Shown: positions 22,516-30,471, numbered from the stretch's first letter. The stretch: DNA of 64,000 nt from Kribbella voronezhensis (GCF_004365175.1 NZ_SOCE01000001.1:4657403-4721402); one strand, 5' to 3'. Notes: generated by a model not told the origin, from the letters alone. A program made the numbers and translations.

Positions 22516-23238
22516 ATGACTCAGCGCAGCAAGAGCTACCGCGCCATCGCGGAGAAGATCGACTTCGACAAGCTGTACACGCCGCTGGAGGCCGTCAAGC
22601 TGGCCAAGGAAGCGGCGGCCGGCAAGAAGCTGAACTCCACCGTCGACGTCGCGATGCGCCTCGGGGTCGACCCCCGCAAGGCCGACCAGATGGTGCGCGG
22701 CACCGTCATCCTTCCGCACGGCACCGGCAAGACGGCACGGGTCCTCGTCTTCGCCACCGGTGAGAAGGCCGAGGCCGCCAAGGCCGCCGGCGCCGACTTC
22801 GTCGGCGACGACGACATGATCAAGAAGGTGACCGACGGCTGGCTCGACTTCGACGCCGTCGTCGCCACCCCCGACCTGATGGGCAAGGTCGGCCGGCTCG
22901 GTCGCGTGCTCGGACCGCGTGGTCTGATGCCGAACCCGAAGACCGGCACCGTCACCCCCGACGTGACGAAGGCTGTCAACGAGATCAAGGGTGGCAAGAT
23001 CGAGTTCCGGGTCGACCGGCACGCGAACCTGCACTTCATCATCGGCAAGGCCTCCTTCGACGAGGCCCAGCTGGTGGAGAACTACGGCGCCGCACTGGAG
23101 GAGATTCTCCGGCTGAAGCCCTCCAGCTCCAAGGGCCGCTACATCAAGAAGACCGTCTTCTCGACCACGATGGGTCCGGGCGTCCAGGTGGACCCCAACA
23201 TCACCCGCAACCTGCTCGAGGAGCCGGCCGAGGCCTGA
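22516..23238 (+). CDS. rplA: 50S ribosomal protein L1
   Basis: A 240-residue L1. Diagnostic stretches are 'KLNSTVDVAMRLGVDPRKAD', 'LPHGTGKTARVLVFATGEKA', 'GRLGRVLGPRGLMPNPKTGT' and 'NLHFIIGKASF'. L1 forms the mobile stalk at the ribosomal E site and commonly autoregulates the L11-L1 operon by binding its own mRNA; I did not identify that site here. ATG 22516 is chosen over upstream in-frame codons because GAGAGGA precedes it at normal spacing. Confidence 0.98.
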   Translation: MTQRSKSYRAIAEKIDFDKLYTPLEAVKLAKEAAAGKKLNSTVDVAMRLGVDPRKADQMVRGTVILPHGTGKTARVLVFATGEKAEAAKAAGADFVGDDDMIKKVTDGWLDFDAVVATPDLMGKVGRLGRVLGPRGLMPNPKTGTVTPDVTKAVNEIKGGKIEFRVDRHANLHFIIGKASFDEAQLVENYGAALEEILRLKPSSSKGRYIKKTVFSTTMGPGVQVDPNITRNLLEEPAEA

Positions 23239-23255
23239 GCCTCACCGCTCCAACC

Positions 23256-23287
23256 GAAAGACCCCGGTCAGTTGGCCGGGGTCTTTC
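23256..23287 (+). terminator. Intrinsic terminator after rplA
   Basis: GAAAGACCCCGG (23256-23267) and CCGGGGTCTTTC (23276-23287) form 12-bp perfect arms with an 8-base loop, 17 bases after the rplA stop. Confidence 0.92.
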
Positions 23288-23626
23288 GCGTACTACGACC
23301 CCGCTTCGCACCTCCTGCGTCGGCGAGGAGACCGCCTTCGCGGGATGTGAGTGCTCCGCGTCCGCGTGCATCACCTGATCGTCCGCAGGCTGAGAGTTCG
23401 CCAACGTGGCGCCCGTCGCCGAGAACCTCAGCGGAGACGGACCACCGGAGTGGGCAGGTTGAGCGACTAGCGCAGTGCCCGCGAAGGTGCACGCACTGAG
23501 TAGCCACACCAGCCAGTCAGCTCTGCGACCCGGACACCTCGCCGACTCTCGGCCGCAACCGAGGAGCGGCGTACCGGGGCGGGTGGGTAGAGCGCCGACG
23601 GAGGAGGCGCGAAGCGGGCGGAGTGC
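23288..23626. other. Intergenic region without recognisable gene
   Basis: These 339 bases, between the convergent rplA terminator and the FMN oxidase gene, hold no supported coding region. Near the right end (23577-23610) is a GC-rich element resembling the one at 8745-8785. Confidence 0.6.
23577..23610. repeat. Intergenic GC-rich repeat, copy 2
   Basis: GGGGCGGGTGGG followed by AGCGCCGACGGAGGAGG matches copy 1 at 8745-8785 except for a 2-base insertion and a few substitutions. It lies just outside the stop of the FMN oxidase gene. Confidence 0.5.
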
Positions 23627-24652
23627 TCAGAGATCAAGCAGGTCAGGTGAAAGACCAGCGAGAGTTGGTACGCCGATCAGGCGCATCGCGTGGTCGAGTT
23701 CGTCGGCGAGGTCGCCGAGCAGGCGGGTTACTCCCGCGGAGCCCCCGACCGTGAGGGCCCACAGCGCAGGTCGGCCGACGAAGACGGCACGGGCGCCGAC
23801 GGACAGCGCCGCGAGGACGTGTTCGCCTCGCCGGATGCCGCCGTCGACGTACAGTTCGGTGCTGGAACCGCTGAGTGCCTCGGCCACCTCCGGCAGAGCG
23901 CGTGCGGTGGAGATCGAACCGTCGAGTTGGCGGCCGCCGTGGTTCGACACGATCACGCCGGCGGCGCCCGCGTCGGCGCAGCGCTTGGCGTCGTCGCCGC
24001 GGAGTACGCCCTTGACGACCACCGGGAGTCCGGTGCGTTCGGCGAGCCAGCCGATGACATCCGGCGTGAGGTCGTCCGCCTTGCCGAGATCCTCGTCGGA
24101 GTACTCGTCCAGGTTCGCCAGCAAGTGCCCCTCCGGGATCACGTCCCAAACGGTCGGCCCCTCGTCCTCCTTCCGCCCGACGACCGGTGTATCGGCAGTC
24201 AGTACTACGGCTCGCGCGCCCGCCGCCACCGCCTTGTCGAGCATCCGGAGCGTCACGTCGCGGTTCTTCACCACGTAGATCTGCAGCCACCAGGGTGCGC
24301 CGACAGCACCGATGTCGGCGAACGTCGTACCGGCGTTGCTGGAAATGCCAAGGACCGAGTTGGCCGCGGCGACTCCGGCTGCCATCGCCGCCTCGCCGTC
24401 CGGGTCGGCCTGTCGCTGGAGCGTGGTCGGAGCAACCATCACCGGTACGTCGATCGGCGTGCCGAGCACGGTGGTCCGCAGCTCGACAGTGGACACGTCG
24501 GTCAGCACGTGTGGCCGGAACCGGTACGCCGCCCAGGCCGCAGTGGCCTCCGCGGCGCTGACTCCGGCGGCCGAGCCTTGCCGGAAGTACCGGTGCACAG
24601 GTTCGGGGAGCTTCTCGGCAGCAGCCGCTTCCAGGGAGTCGATCCATCGCAT
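23627..24652 (-). CDS. FMN-dependent alpha-hydroxy-acid oxidase/dehydrogenase (lactate oxidase-like)
   Basis: A 341-residue TIM-barrel flavoenzyme of the L-lactate/glycolate/mandelate family. The FMN-binding strand 'VMVAPTTLQRQADPDGE' follows an N-terminal 'RFRPHVLTDVSTVELRTTV' (shown split as RFRPHVLTD and TTVLGTPIDVP). The catalytic base is His238 in 'VSNHGGRQLDG', and the FMN phosphate site is 'DGGIRRGEHVLAALSVGARA'. The active-site Lys is in 'VVVKGVL'. It oxidises a 2-hydroxy acid to the 2-oxo acid; soluble form with no membrane insert. It stands alone, divergent from the PheS-like gene. Confidence 0.9.
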   Translation of the reverse strand: MRWIDSLEAAAAEKLPEPVHRYFRQGSAAGVSAAEATAAWAAYRFRPHVLTDVSTVELRTTVLGTPIDVPVMVAPTTLQRQADPDGEAAMAAGVAAANSVLGISSNAGTTFADIGAVGAPWWLQIYVVKNRDVTLRMLDKAVAAGARAVVLTADTPVVGRKEDEGPTVWDVIPEGHLLANLDEYSDEDLGKADDLTPDVIGWLAERTGLPVVVKGVLRGDDAKRCADAGAAGVIVSNHGGRQLDGSISTARALPEVAEALSGSSTELYVDGGIRRGEHVLAALSVGARAVFVGRPALWALTVGGSAGVTRLLGDLADELDHAMRLIGVPTLAGLSPDLLDL

Positions 24653-24734
24653 GGCAGTGATCGTGCCATCAAGCGGTCGGCCACCGCGCGCGAATTCGGC
24701 CGATATGCACGGACCCGCACTGGACCCGGCCAGG

Positions 24735-24896
24735 TACAGTGGATGACGTGAAGCAGCACGGGCAGCGATTTCTGCGCCCCGGCCGGCACTGCGGTGCCGA
24801 CGGGGTGAGTCGCTGCTGCGCTCTCTCCTGAGGTGACCGCGGCCGGTCGGGGTGTCTTCTCCTCCGAACCCGCTGCTCACCCTGGAGTGAAACCTC
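24735..24896 (+). promoter_or_regulatory. Leader region with putative attenuation of the PheS-like gene
   Basis: TACAGT (24735-24740) is a -10 whose expected start falls on the GTG at 24748 that opens a 27-codon leader peptide. Within the peptide gene, GGGTGAG (24803-24809) can pair with CTCACCC (24876-24882), which abuts the GGAG ribosome site (24884-24887) of the downstream gene. A competing GGGTG (24850-24854) can pair with CACCC of the same strand. A hairpin CGGCAC-TGCG-GTGCCG lies at about 24784-24799. A ribosome paused at the two Cys codons (24814-24819) would cover the first GGGTGAG. Confidence 0.5.
24748..24831 (+). CDS. Putative leaderless regulatory leader peptide with Cys-Cys
   Basis: A 27-codon open frame (VKQHGQRFLRPGRHCGADG, then VSRCCALS) begins with GTG 7 bases after the TACAGT -10, so it could be translated from the very 5' end of the mRNA. 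It contains three Cys codons, two of them adjacent near the end, and stops 65 bases before the PheS-like gene. Leaderless uORFs with Cys tracts that attenuate downstream genes are known in actinobacteria. Whether this peptide is made is not shown by the sequence, and it could be fortuitous. Confidence 0.45.
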   Translation: MKQHGQRFLRPGRHCGADGVSRCCALS

Positions 24897-26018
24897 ATGT
24901 CTGTCCTGACCATTGAAGAACTGCACACTGCTCTGTCTCTGCGCGACCTTGCCGACCCGGCCCAGGGCCCGCACGCGATCCAGTTGATCGTCGACTCGAT
25001 CCGTACCGCGCTCAGCCAGGCCTGGCCGTACACCGAGATCTGGACCAGGCGGGACCATCCCGTGGTCTCGCTCGCCGACAACTACGACAATCTCGGGTAC
25101 GCCGCCGACGCGGTGACTCGGGAGGAGCGCTACACCCGATACGCCTCGCCGGGTCAGGTACTGCGGAGCCACACGTCCGCCATGATCCCGCCGGCGCTAC
25201 GCGAGCTGGCCGGCTCCGAAGCGTCCGACGTACTGATGGTCTGCGCGGGCATCTGCTATCGCCGCGACTCCGTCGACTGGCAGCACACCGGTACGCCGCA
25301 TCAGCTCGACCTGTGGCGGCTCAGCCGCAACGTCACTCTTGGAGAGGCCGAGTTGGAGGACATGATCGCTCGCCTCGTCGAGACCGTGTTGCCGGGCCAG
25401 ACGTATCGCACGGTTCCGGCCGTGCATCCGTACACGATTCACGGCCGGCAGATCGACGTACTGCTCGACGACCAGTGGATCGAGATCGGCGAATGCGGCG
25501 TCGCGGCACCCGCCGTACTGCGGCGCGCCGGGCTCGACGATCGCTGGACCGGCCTGGCGATGGGGCCTGGTCTGGACCGATTGCTCATGCTGCGCAAGGG
25601 CATCCCGGACATTCGGTTGCTTCGGGCAACAGATCCACGAGTCGCCGGGCAGATGCTCGACCTCACGCCGTACAAGCCGGTCTCGTCGATGCCACCGATC
25701 CGGCGAGACCTGTCGCTCGTGGTCGGTGAGTCGGCAGATCTGTCGGACGAGGTGCTGGGTGACCGCGTTCGGCAGGCTTTGGGTGCTGACGCGGAGGCCG
25801 CGGAATCCGTCGAGGTACTGGGCGAAACGTCGTACGCCGACCTGCCGGAGGCGGCGCGGAACCGGCTCCGGCTTCGCCCGGGTCAACGCAACGTGCTGCT
25901 CAGGCTCATCCTCAGATCCCTCGACCGGACCTTGACCGACTACGAGGCCAATGTCCTTCGCGACAAGGTGTACTCCGCCTTGCACGAAGGGCCGGTCCTG
26001 GAGTTGATCGTCAGCTGA
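24897..26018 (+). CDS. srmL: PheS-related ligase-like protein (SrmL type: PheRS alpha core fused to FDX-ACB)
   Basis: A 373-residue stand-alone protein that looks like a class II phenylalanyl-tRNA synthetase core joined to the anticodon-binding domain normally found on PheT. Motif 2 reads 'GICYRRDSVDWQHTGTPHQL' and motif 3 reads 'GLAMGPGLDRLLMLRKGIPD'. Residues about 275-373 ('PPIRRDLSLVVGESADLSDE' to 'LRDKVYSALHEGPV') form the ferredoxin-fold FDX-ACB domain. It is too short and too divergent to be the housekeeping PheS. I recall it as the 'PheS-related mystery ligase' family, with unknown amino acid and acceptor. Expression may be controlled by the Cys-containing leader peptide just upstream. 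Confidence 0.8.
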   Translation: MSVLTIEELHTALSLRDLADPAQGPHAIQLIVDSIRTALSQAWPYTEIWTRRDHPVVSLADNYDNLGYAADAVTREERYTRYASPGQVLRSHTSAMIPPALRELAGSEASDVLMVCAGICYRRDSVDWQHTGTPHQLDLWRLSRNVTLGEAELEDMIARLVETVLPGQTYRTVPAVHPYTIHGRQIDVLLDDQWIEIGECGVAAPAVLRRAGLDDRWTGLAMGPGLDRLLMLRKGIPDIRLLRATDPRVAGQMLDLTPYKPVSSMPPIRRDLSLVVGESADLSDEVLGDRVRQALGADAEAAESVEVLGETSYADLPEAARNRLRLRPGQRNVLLRLILRSLDRTLTDYEANVLRDKVYSALHEGPVLELIVS

Positions 26019-26036
26019 GCGAGCCGAACCGACGGG

Positions 26037-27320
26037 CTACTCCTGACCGAGTTGGGCTAGGCGCTCGGTCAGGAAGGCCCGTTCGGCTTCGTTGCCGGTC
26101 AGTTCGAGAGCTCGGCGGTAGGCGGTCGCGGCCTCGTCGCGGCGACCTGAACGCTCGAGCAGGTCCGCTTTGATGGCCGGCAAGTACTGGTACCGGTCGA
26201 GCCGGCCGTCCTTTTCCAGTTCCTCGAGCTCGTCCAGCGCCTGAGCCGGGCCGGCGACCATCGAGACTGCGACGACGCGGTTCAACGCGACCACCGGTGA
26301 CGGCCAGACCGTCAGCAGTTCGTCGTAGAGGGTGACGATCTGCGGCCAGTCGGTCTGGTCGTAGGCCGGCGCCTCGGCATACAGGGACGCGATCGCTGCC
26401 TGCAGGATGTAGCGGCCCGGTCGGCCGCCGCGAAGACCGGTGACGATCAGTTCGTGTGCTTCGGCGATTGCTGAACGGTCCCACCGGGATCGATCCTGTT
26501 CCTCCAGTCGCAGCAACCGTCCCGCGGCATCGACCCGCGTGGCGCGGCGCGCGTCGGTGACCAGCAGCAGTGCGAGCAGACCGCGCACCTCCCGCTCGTC
26601 GGGCATCAGCTCGCGCAGCATTCGCGCCAGGCGCAGCGCCTGCTCGACCAGGTCGGTACGCAGCAGCGAATCGCCTGATGGGGCAGTGTGCCCGGTGGTG
26701 AACAGCAGGTGGATCACGGCGAGCACGCTGCGCAGCCGATCCGGCAGCTCGGCGGCGGCCGGGACGCGGTACGGGATCCGGGCGGTCGAGATCTTCTTCT
26801 TCGCCCGCGTCATCCGGGCGGCCATCGTCGACTCCGAGACCAGGAACATCCGGGCGATGTCGCTGGTGGACACTCCGCACACGAGTCGCAGGGTGAGCGC
26901 CAGTTGCGCGTCTTCGGCCAGGGCCGGGTGGCAGCACAGGAAGATCAGCCTGAGCCGCTCGTCCGGTACGACGTCCACGGCTTCCTCCTCGACCGATCCG
27001 GCCGGTCCGACTGGTCCGACCGGTTCGTCGTCGGCAACCTCGTCGGGCTCCAGCAGGAGCGGCAGCTTCGAGCGCAGCACCCGCTCCCGCCGTACCCCGT
27101 CCATCGCACGGCGCTTGGCCGTCGTGGTCAGCCAGGCGATCGGCTGCCTGGGGACACCGTCGCGCGGCCATCCCACCAACGCCGCCGCATAGGCCTCCTG
27201 CACGCACTCCTCGGCGAGATCCAGATCCCGCGTCACCCGCGCGGTCGCGGCCAGCACCAGGCCCCAGCCGCGACGATGGGCGTCCGCGACAGCTGACTCG
27301 ACCTCGCCCGGAGTCGTCAT
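26037..27320 (-). CDS. ECF sigma factor, ECF42 (DGPF-linked) type
   Basis: A 427-residue sigma factor with regions 2 and 4 in the first 190 residues ('LAEECVQEAYAAALVGWPRD', 'IAWLTTTAKRRAMDGVRRER', and 'VSTSDIARMFLVSESTMAAR') followed by a long C-terminal TPR-like domain ('VVALNRVVAVSMVAGPAQAL', 'YLPAIKADLLERSGRRDEAA'). This layout and the adjacent DGPF protein define group ECF42, which lacks a classical anti-sigma factor; the C-terminal extension is thought to control activity. One base separates the start from the stop of the DGPF gene. The matching autoregulatory promoter lies upstream of that gene. Confidence 0.92.
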   Translation of the reverse strand: MTTPGEVESAVADAHRRGWGLVLAATARVTRDLDLAEECVQEAYAAALVGWPRDGVPRQPIAWLTTTAKRRAMDGVRRERVLRSKLPLLLEPDEVADDEPVGPVGPAGSVEEEAVDVVPDERLRLIFLCCHPALAEDAQLALTLRLVCGVSTSDIARMFLVSESTMAARMTRAKKKISTARIPYRVPAAAELPDRLRSVLAVIHLLFTTGHTAPSGDSLLRTDLVEQALRLARMLRELMPDEREVRGLLALLLVTDARRATRVDAAGRLLRLEEQDRSRWDRSAIAEAHELIVTGLRGGRPGRYILQAAIASLYAEAPAYDQTDWPQIVTLYDELLTVWPSPVVALNRVVAVSMVAGPAQALDELEELEKDGRLDRYQYLPAIKADLLERSGRRDEAATAYRRALELTGNEAERAFLTERLAQLGQE

Positions 27321-27321
27321 C

Positions 27322-27681
27322 TCATTCCTCGGCCGGCTGGGCCACCACGCCGCCACTGTGGACGGGACGCACCTCCACCCCACCGCCCTGCTGCGTGGCA
27401 GGGTTGCGGCGAGCGATCTCCAGGGCGGCGTCCAGGTCGGGGGCTTCGATCACATAGAAGCCCGCCACGACCTCCTTGGCCTCCACGAACGGTCCGTCCG
27501 TGACGACATCGCCCCGGATCGACGTCGCCATCTCCCGAGGCGTCAGGGCGAACGCGGCCACCATGGCGCCGGTCTCCGTCAGCTCGTCGGCGTGCGTGTC
27601 ATGGGTCTTGAGGTCTTCGGCGGTGGCGTCCAGAGCGTGCGCGGAGTCGTTCGCGTAGATCAAGATCGCGTACTGAGCCAT
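27322..27681 (-). CDS. YCII/DGPF domain protein, ECF42 partner
   Basis: A 119-residue ferredoxin-fold YCII-related protein carrying the signature 'TDGPFVEAKEVVAGFYVIEA'. DGPF proteins are consistently encoded beside ECF42 sigma factors. They are usually the best-conserved target of that sigma and not its regulator. The gene leads the operon and is followed at 1 bp by the sigma gene. A well-spaced ECF42-type promoter lies 42 bp upstream of its ATG. Confidence 0.93.
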   Translation of the reverse strand: MAQYAILIYANDSAHALDATAEDLKTHDTHADELTETGAMVAAFALTPREMATSIRGDVVTDGPFVEAKEVVAGFYVIEAPDLDAALEIARRNPATQQGGGVEVRPVHSGGVVAQPAEE

Positions 27682-27722
27682 GGTGTCTCTCCTTCATCGA
27701 TCGGCTGTCGTTCTACTCCTCT

Positions 27723-27748
27723 GTCGAACGGCCGAACCGGAATCGACA
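27723..27748 (-). promoter_or_regulatory. Predicted ECF42-dependent promoter
   Basis: On the minus strand TGTCGA (27748-27743) is followed after exactly 16 bases by CGAC (27726-27723). This matches the -35 TGTCGA and -10 CG[A/T]C recalled for ECF42 targets in Streptomyces. It sits 42 bases upstream of the DGPF start, implying autoregulation of the operon. Confidence 0.6.
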
Positions 27749-27823
27749 ACCGCCGGCAACATTCGTGCTGATCAGATCCTGCCGTAGTGGACCCGGGATC
27801 CGCCGAACACGGCGCGGAACAGC

Positions 27824-28366
27824 CTAGGTCTGCGGTCGCAAGGCGCGCCCGGCGACGACGAAGGCGCAGATCGCCAGCGGAACCTCGAGCAGAACGGCCT
27901 CGGCCAGGGAGAGGGCGTGATCGGCACCGGCCGCCGAGGTGCTCACGTCGAACCAGGCGTCGGCGAGCAGGAGCGTGCCGGTCGCGACGGCGGTCAGGGC
28001 GGCTCGAGCGTCCTGCTTGCGCAGCAGGTACGCCGTGAGGCCGGCAGCCACCGCGGTGCCGCAGTCGAGGCCGATCCAGGTGAGCTTCCAGTGGTCGGCC
28101 TGGTACGTCGACGGCAGCGTGGCCGCGAGGATCAGACACCAGGGCAGCAGTACCGCGGCGACTCCGGCGGCCACCAGAGCGGCGAGGCCGCCGGGTGAGC
28201 GGCGCGGGCGGATCCGTCCGTCGAGCCGGCCCTCGGCCAGGTAGTCGTCCAAGGCCTCGGCCACCCGGTCGTCGATCGCGTCGCCGAGCGGGCCCGGCAG
28301 TGTGCCGGACAGTGCGCCGTCCTTGCGGAGCAGACGGTCGGGGCGGGAAAGCGCGGTGGTCGTCAT
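27824..28366 (-). CDS. Small polytopic membrane protein, function unknown
   Basis: A 180-residue protein with a charged N-terminal region (residues 1-55) and four predicted membrane spans: about 60-82 ('LAALVAAGVAAVLLPWCLIL'), 95-115, 120-138 and 150-172. No family motif is recognised. The N-terminal 'LGDAIDDRVAEALDDYLAEG' helix resembles the cytoplasmic segment of small HAAS-like membrane proteins but that is weak. It is divergent from the histidine kinase operon, 189 bp away, so it could be under that system's control. Confidence 0.75.
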   Translation of the reverse strand: MTTTALSRPDRLLRKDGALSGTLPGPLGDAIDDRVAEALDDYLAEGRLDGRIRPRRSPGGLAALVAAGVAAVLLPWCLILAATLPSTYQADHWKLTWIGLDCGTAVAAGLTAYLLRKQDARAALTAVATGTLLLADAWFDVSTSAAGADHALSLAEAVLLEVPLAICAFVVAGRALRPQT

Positions 28367-28555
28367 GGCTACGAGACTTCCGAAGATCGGTGCCCGGCAC
28401 AGTGCGGCCAGCCCACGAAGGCGACGGGGGGATAACCCCCGGTCGAATCGGTGGTTTCCCTCATCCCGCCGCACCGCACGGACCAGTAAATTGTTGCCTG
28501 CGGCCACACGCCAGCCCGATCCGACGGCGGCCACCAGACAAGGAGGTGCCGAGCG

Positions 28556-29836
28556 ATGGCGACCAGCGCCGTGAGTCCTGTTCCTCGCGCACCCTGGCGG
28601 CTCTGGCGTTCGCCGTACCTGTGGCTCGCCACTGTTCACCTGCTCGGCGACGCCGTCGTCGTCCTGGTCGTAGGTCTGCTGGTCCTGGTGACGCTGGTCG
28701 TGGCTGTGCTCGCACTGCCCCTGGCCTACTTCGGCATTCGGCTGACGGTCAGCGCGACCAGGGTCGTGTACCACGCCGGCAGCTGGGAACGCAGCCGGGC
28801 AAGGATCACCCGCAACCAGGTGATCCCTCCGGTGTTCCCACCGGCTCGTTCGGCATCGGCTGTTCAGGATTGCTGGATCGCTCTGACCGACCGTGTTTTG
28901 TGGCGGCAGTTCGGCTACTTCGTCCTCCTGTTCGGCATGGCGTGTGCCGGCATCCCGGCGATCGTGCTGGCCTGGTCCGTGCCGCCGGTGCTGATCGCGT
29001 TGCCGTTCTACTACTCGGGCTGGGCGGCTGAACGGTCGCAGCTCGGACCGTTCGAGATCGACAGCTTGACCAAGGCCGGCGTGGTCGGCGTGCTCGCGCT
29101 CCTCTTCCTGCTCTTCGTGTCACCACTGCTGATCCGCGGCCTGTCCGCGGTCGACGGCCTCCTGGTCCGCAACCTGCTCGGCGCCTCGGCCACCGGCGCA
29201 CTGGCCAAGCGGGTCGATCAGCTGGTCGAGAGCCGGCAACAGGTGGTCAACTCGGTGGAGGCCGAGCGGCGCCGGATGGAACGCGATCTGCACGACGGCG
29301 CCCAGCAACGGCTGGTCTCGCTGGCGATGACGCTGGGCCGCGCCCGCAGTCGGCTGGGCAAGTCGAACCCCGGCGTGCTGGAGCTGATCGAACAAGCGCA
29401 TGCCGAGGCGATGCAGGCGATCACCGAGCTGCGGGATCTCACCCGCGGACTGCATCCGCCGGTGCTGACCGACCGAGGGCTGGATGCGGCCATCTCCGCG
29501 GTGGCGGCTCGGGCGCCCTTCCCGGTCCGCGTCGACATCCGCGTCCCGGTCAGGCCGTCGCTGACGATCGAGTCGATCGTGTACTTCGTCGTCACCGAGT
29601 CGCTCACCAACATCGCCAAACATGCCCAGGCGGCTCGGGCCGCGATCCGGATCATCCGGGTGGGTGACCGCCTTCGGCTGGTGGTGACCGACGACGGCCG
29701 CGGTGGCGCCGATCCGGATCGGGGCACCGGCCTGCAAGGCCTGATCGATCGCGTTTCCGGCGTGGACGGGGATTTCTCGGTGGTCAGCCCGATCGGCGGG
29801 CCGACCGTGGTGACGGTGGAGGTGCCATGCGGGTAG
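28556..29836 (+). CDS. NarL-type sensor histidine kinase with sensor domain of DUF1707/PspC-like membrane type
   Basis: A 426-residue membrane kinase. Four hydrophobic spans lie in the first 200 residues (about 35-65, 120-160 and 178-200), forming a putative membrane sensor ('YLWLATVHLLGDAVVVLVVG' start). The HisKA_3 dimerisation box 'RMERDLHDGAQQRLVSLAMT' holds the phosphorylated His246, and the HATPase domain contains 'ESLTNIAKHAQA' and 'VVTDDGRGGADPDRGTGLQG'. It should phosphorylate the LuxR-type regulator encoded by the overlapping next gene. The signal is unknown; cell-envelope stress is a typical input for kinases of this shape. Confidence 0.92.
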   Translation: MATSAVSPVPRAPWRLWRSPYLWLATVHLLGDAVVVLVVGLLVLVTLVVAVLALPLAYFGIRLTVSATRVVYHAGSWERSRARITRNQVIPPVFPPARSASAVQDCWIALTDRVLWRQFGYFVLLFGMACAGIPAIVLAWSVPPVLIALPFYYSGWAAERSQLGPFEIDSLTKAGVVGVLALLFLLFVSPLLIRGLSAVDGLLVRNLLGASATGALAKRVDQLVESRQQVVNSVEAERRRMERDLHDGAQQRLVSLAMTLGRARSRLGKSNPGVLELIEQAHAEAMQAITELRDLTRGLHPPVLTDRGLDAAISAVAARAPFPVRVDIRVPVRPSLTIESIVYFVVTESLTNIAKHAQAARAAIRIIRVGDRLRLVVTDDGRGGADPDRGTGLQGLIDRVSGVDGDFSVVSPIGGPTVVTVEVPCG

Positions 29837-30471
29837 TGATCGCGGAGGACTCGGTGCTGCTGCGCGAGGGGATCGTCCGCCTGCTCGAGGAGCAGGAGTG
29901 CGAAGTGGTGGCCGCCGTCGGCGACGCCGACCAACTCCTCAAGGCCGTGGACGAGTACCAGCCCGACGTCTGCGTGGTCGACGTCCGGATGCCGCCGAGC
30001 TTCACCGACGAAGGGCTGCGCGCCGCGCTCGTGATCCGGCAGCAGTCGCCGCAGATCGGGGTGCTCGTGCTCTCGCAGTACGTTGAAGAGCGGTATGCGA
30101 GCGAGCTGATCGGCAACAACCCCGGTGGGGTGGGCTACCTGCTCAAGGACCGGGTCGGGGACGTCGACCAGTTCATCGAGGGCCTGCGCCGGGTCGCCGA
30201 GGGTGGGGCCGCGCTCGACCCGGAGGTGATCTCGCAACTGCTCGTCCGCTCCCGCAGAGCCGACCCGCTGGCGGTGCTCAGTCCACGCGAGCAGGACGTA
30301 TTGCGGGCGATGGCCGAAGGGCGCTCCAACACGGGCATCGCGAAAGAGCTGGTGGTCGGCGAAGGGGCGGTCGAGAAGCACATCAGCAACATCTTCGCCA
30401 AGCTCGGCCTGGCTGCGGCCGACGGCGAACACCGCAGGGTCCTGGCCGTGCTCAAGTTCCTGGAGTCCTGA
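29827..30471 (+). CDS. LuxR/NarL family response regulator
   Basis: A 214-residue two-component regulator. The receiver domain (1-120) has acidic residues 'AEDS' at the start, the phospho-acceptor Asp52 in 'VCVVDVRMP' and the conserved Lys in 'YLLKDRVGD'. The GerE/LuxR HTH spans about 148-205 ('LSPREQDVLRAMAEGRSNTG', 'VGEGAVEKHISNIFAKLGL'). It overlaps the kinase gene by 10 bp and the downstream DUF4097 gene by 1 base, so the three are translationally coupled. Confidence 0.95.
   Translation: MRVVIAEDSVLLREGIVRLLEEQECEVVAAVGDADQLLKAVDEYQPDVCVVDVRMPPSFTDEGLRAALVIRQQSPQIGVLVLSQYVEERYASELIGNNPGGVGYLLKDRVGDVDQFIEGLRRVAEGGAALDPEVISQLLVRSRRADPLAVLSPREQDVLRAMAEGRSNTGIAKELVVGEGAVEKHISNIFAKLGLAAADGEHRRVLAVLKFLES

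Noticed and set aside
23475..24278. A 267-codon Ser/Arg-rich plus-strand frame
   Set aside because: Most of it is antisense to the FMN oxidase gene, and the intergenic part has no ribosome site or domain.
24831..24842. AGGTGACCGCGG as a T-box element ahead of the PheS-like gene
   Set aside because: It resembles the T-box core but lacks the TGG needed to pair with the tRNA acceptor end, and no stem I with a specifier loop could be folded. The leader-peptide model explains the region better.
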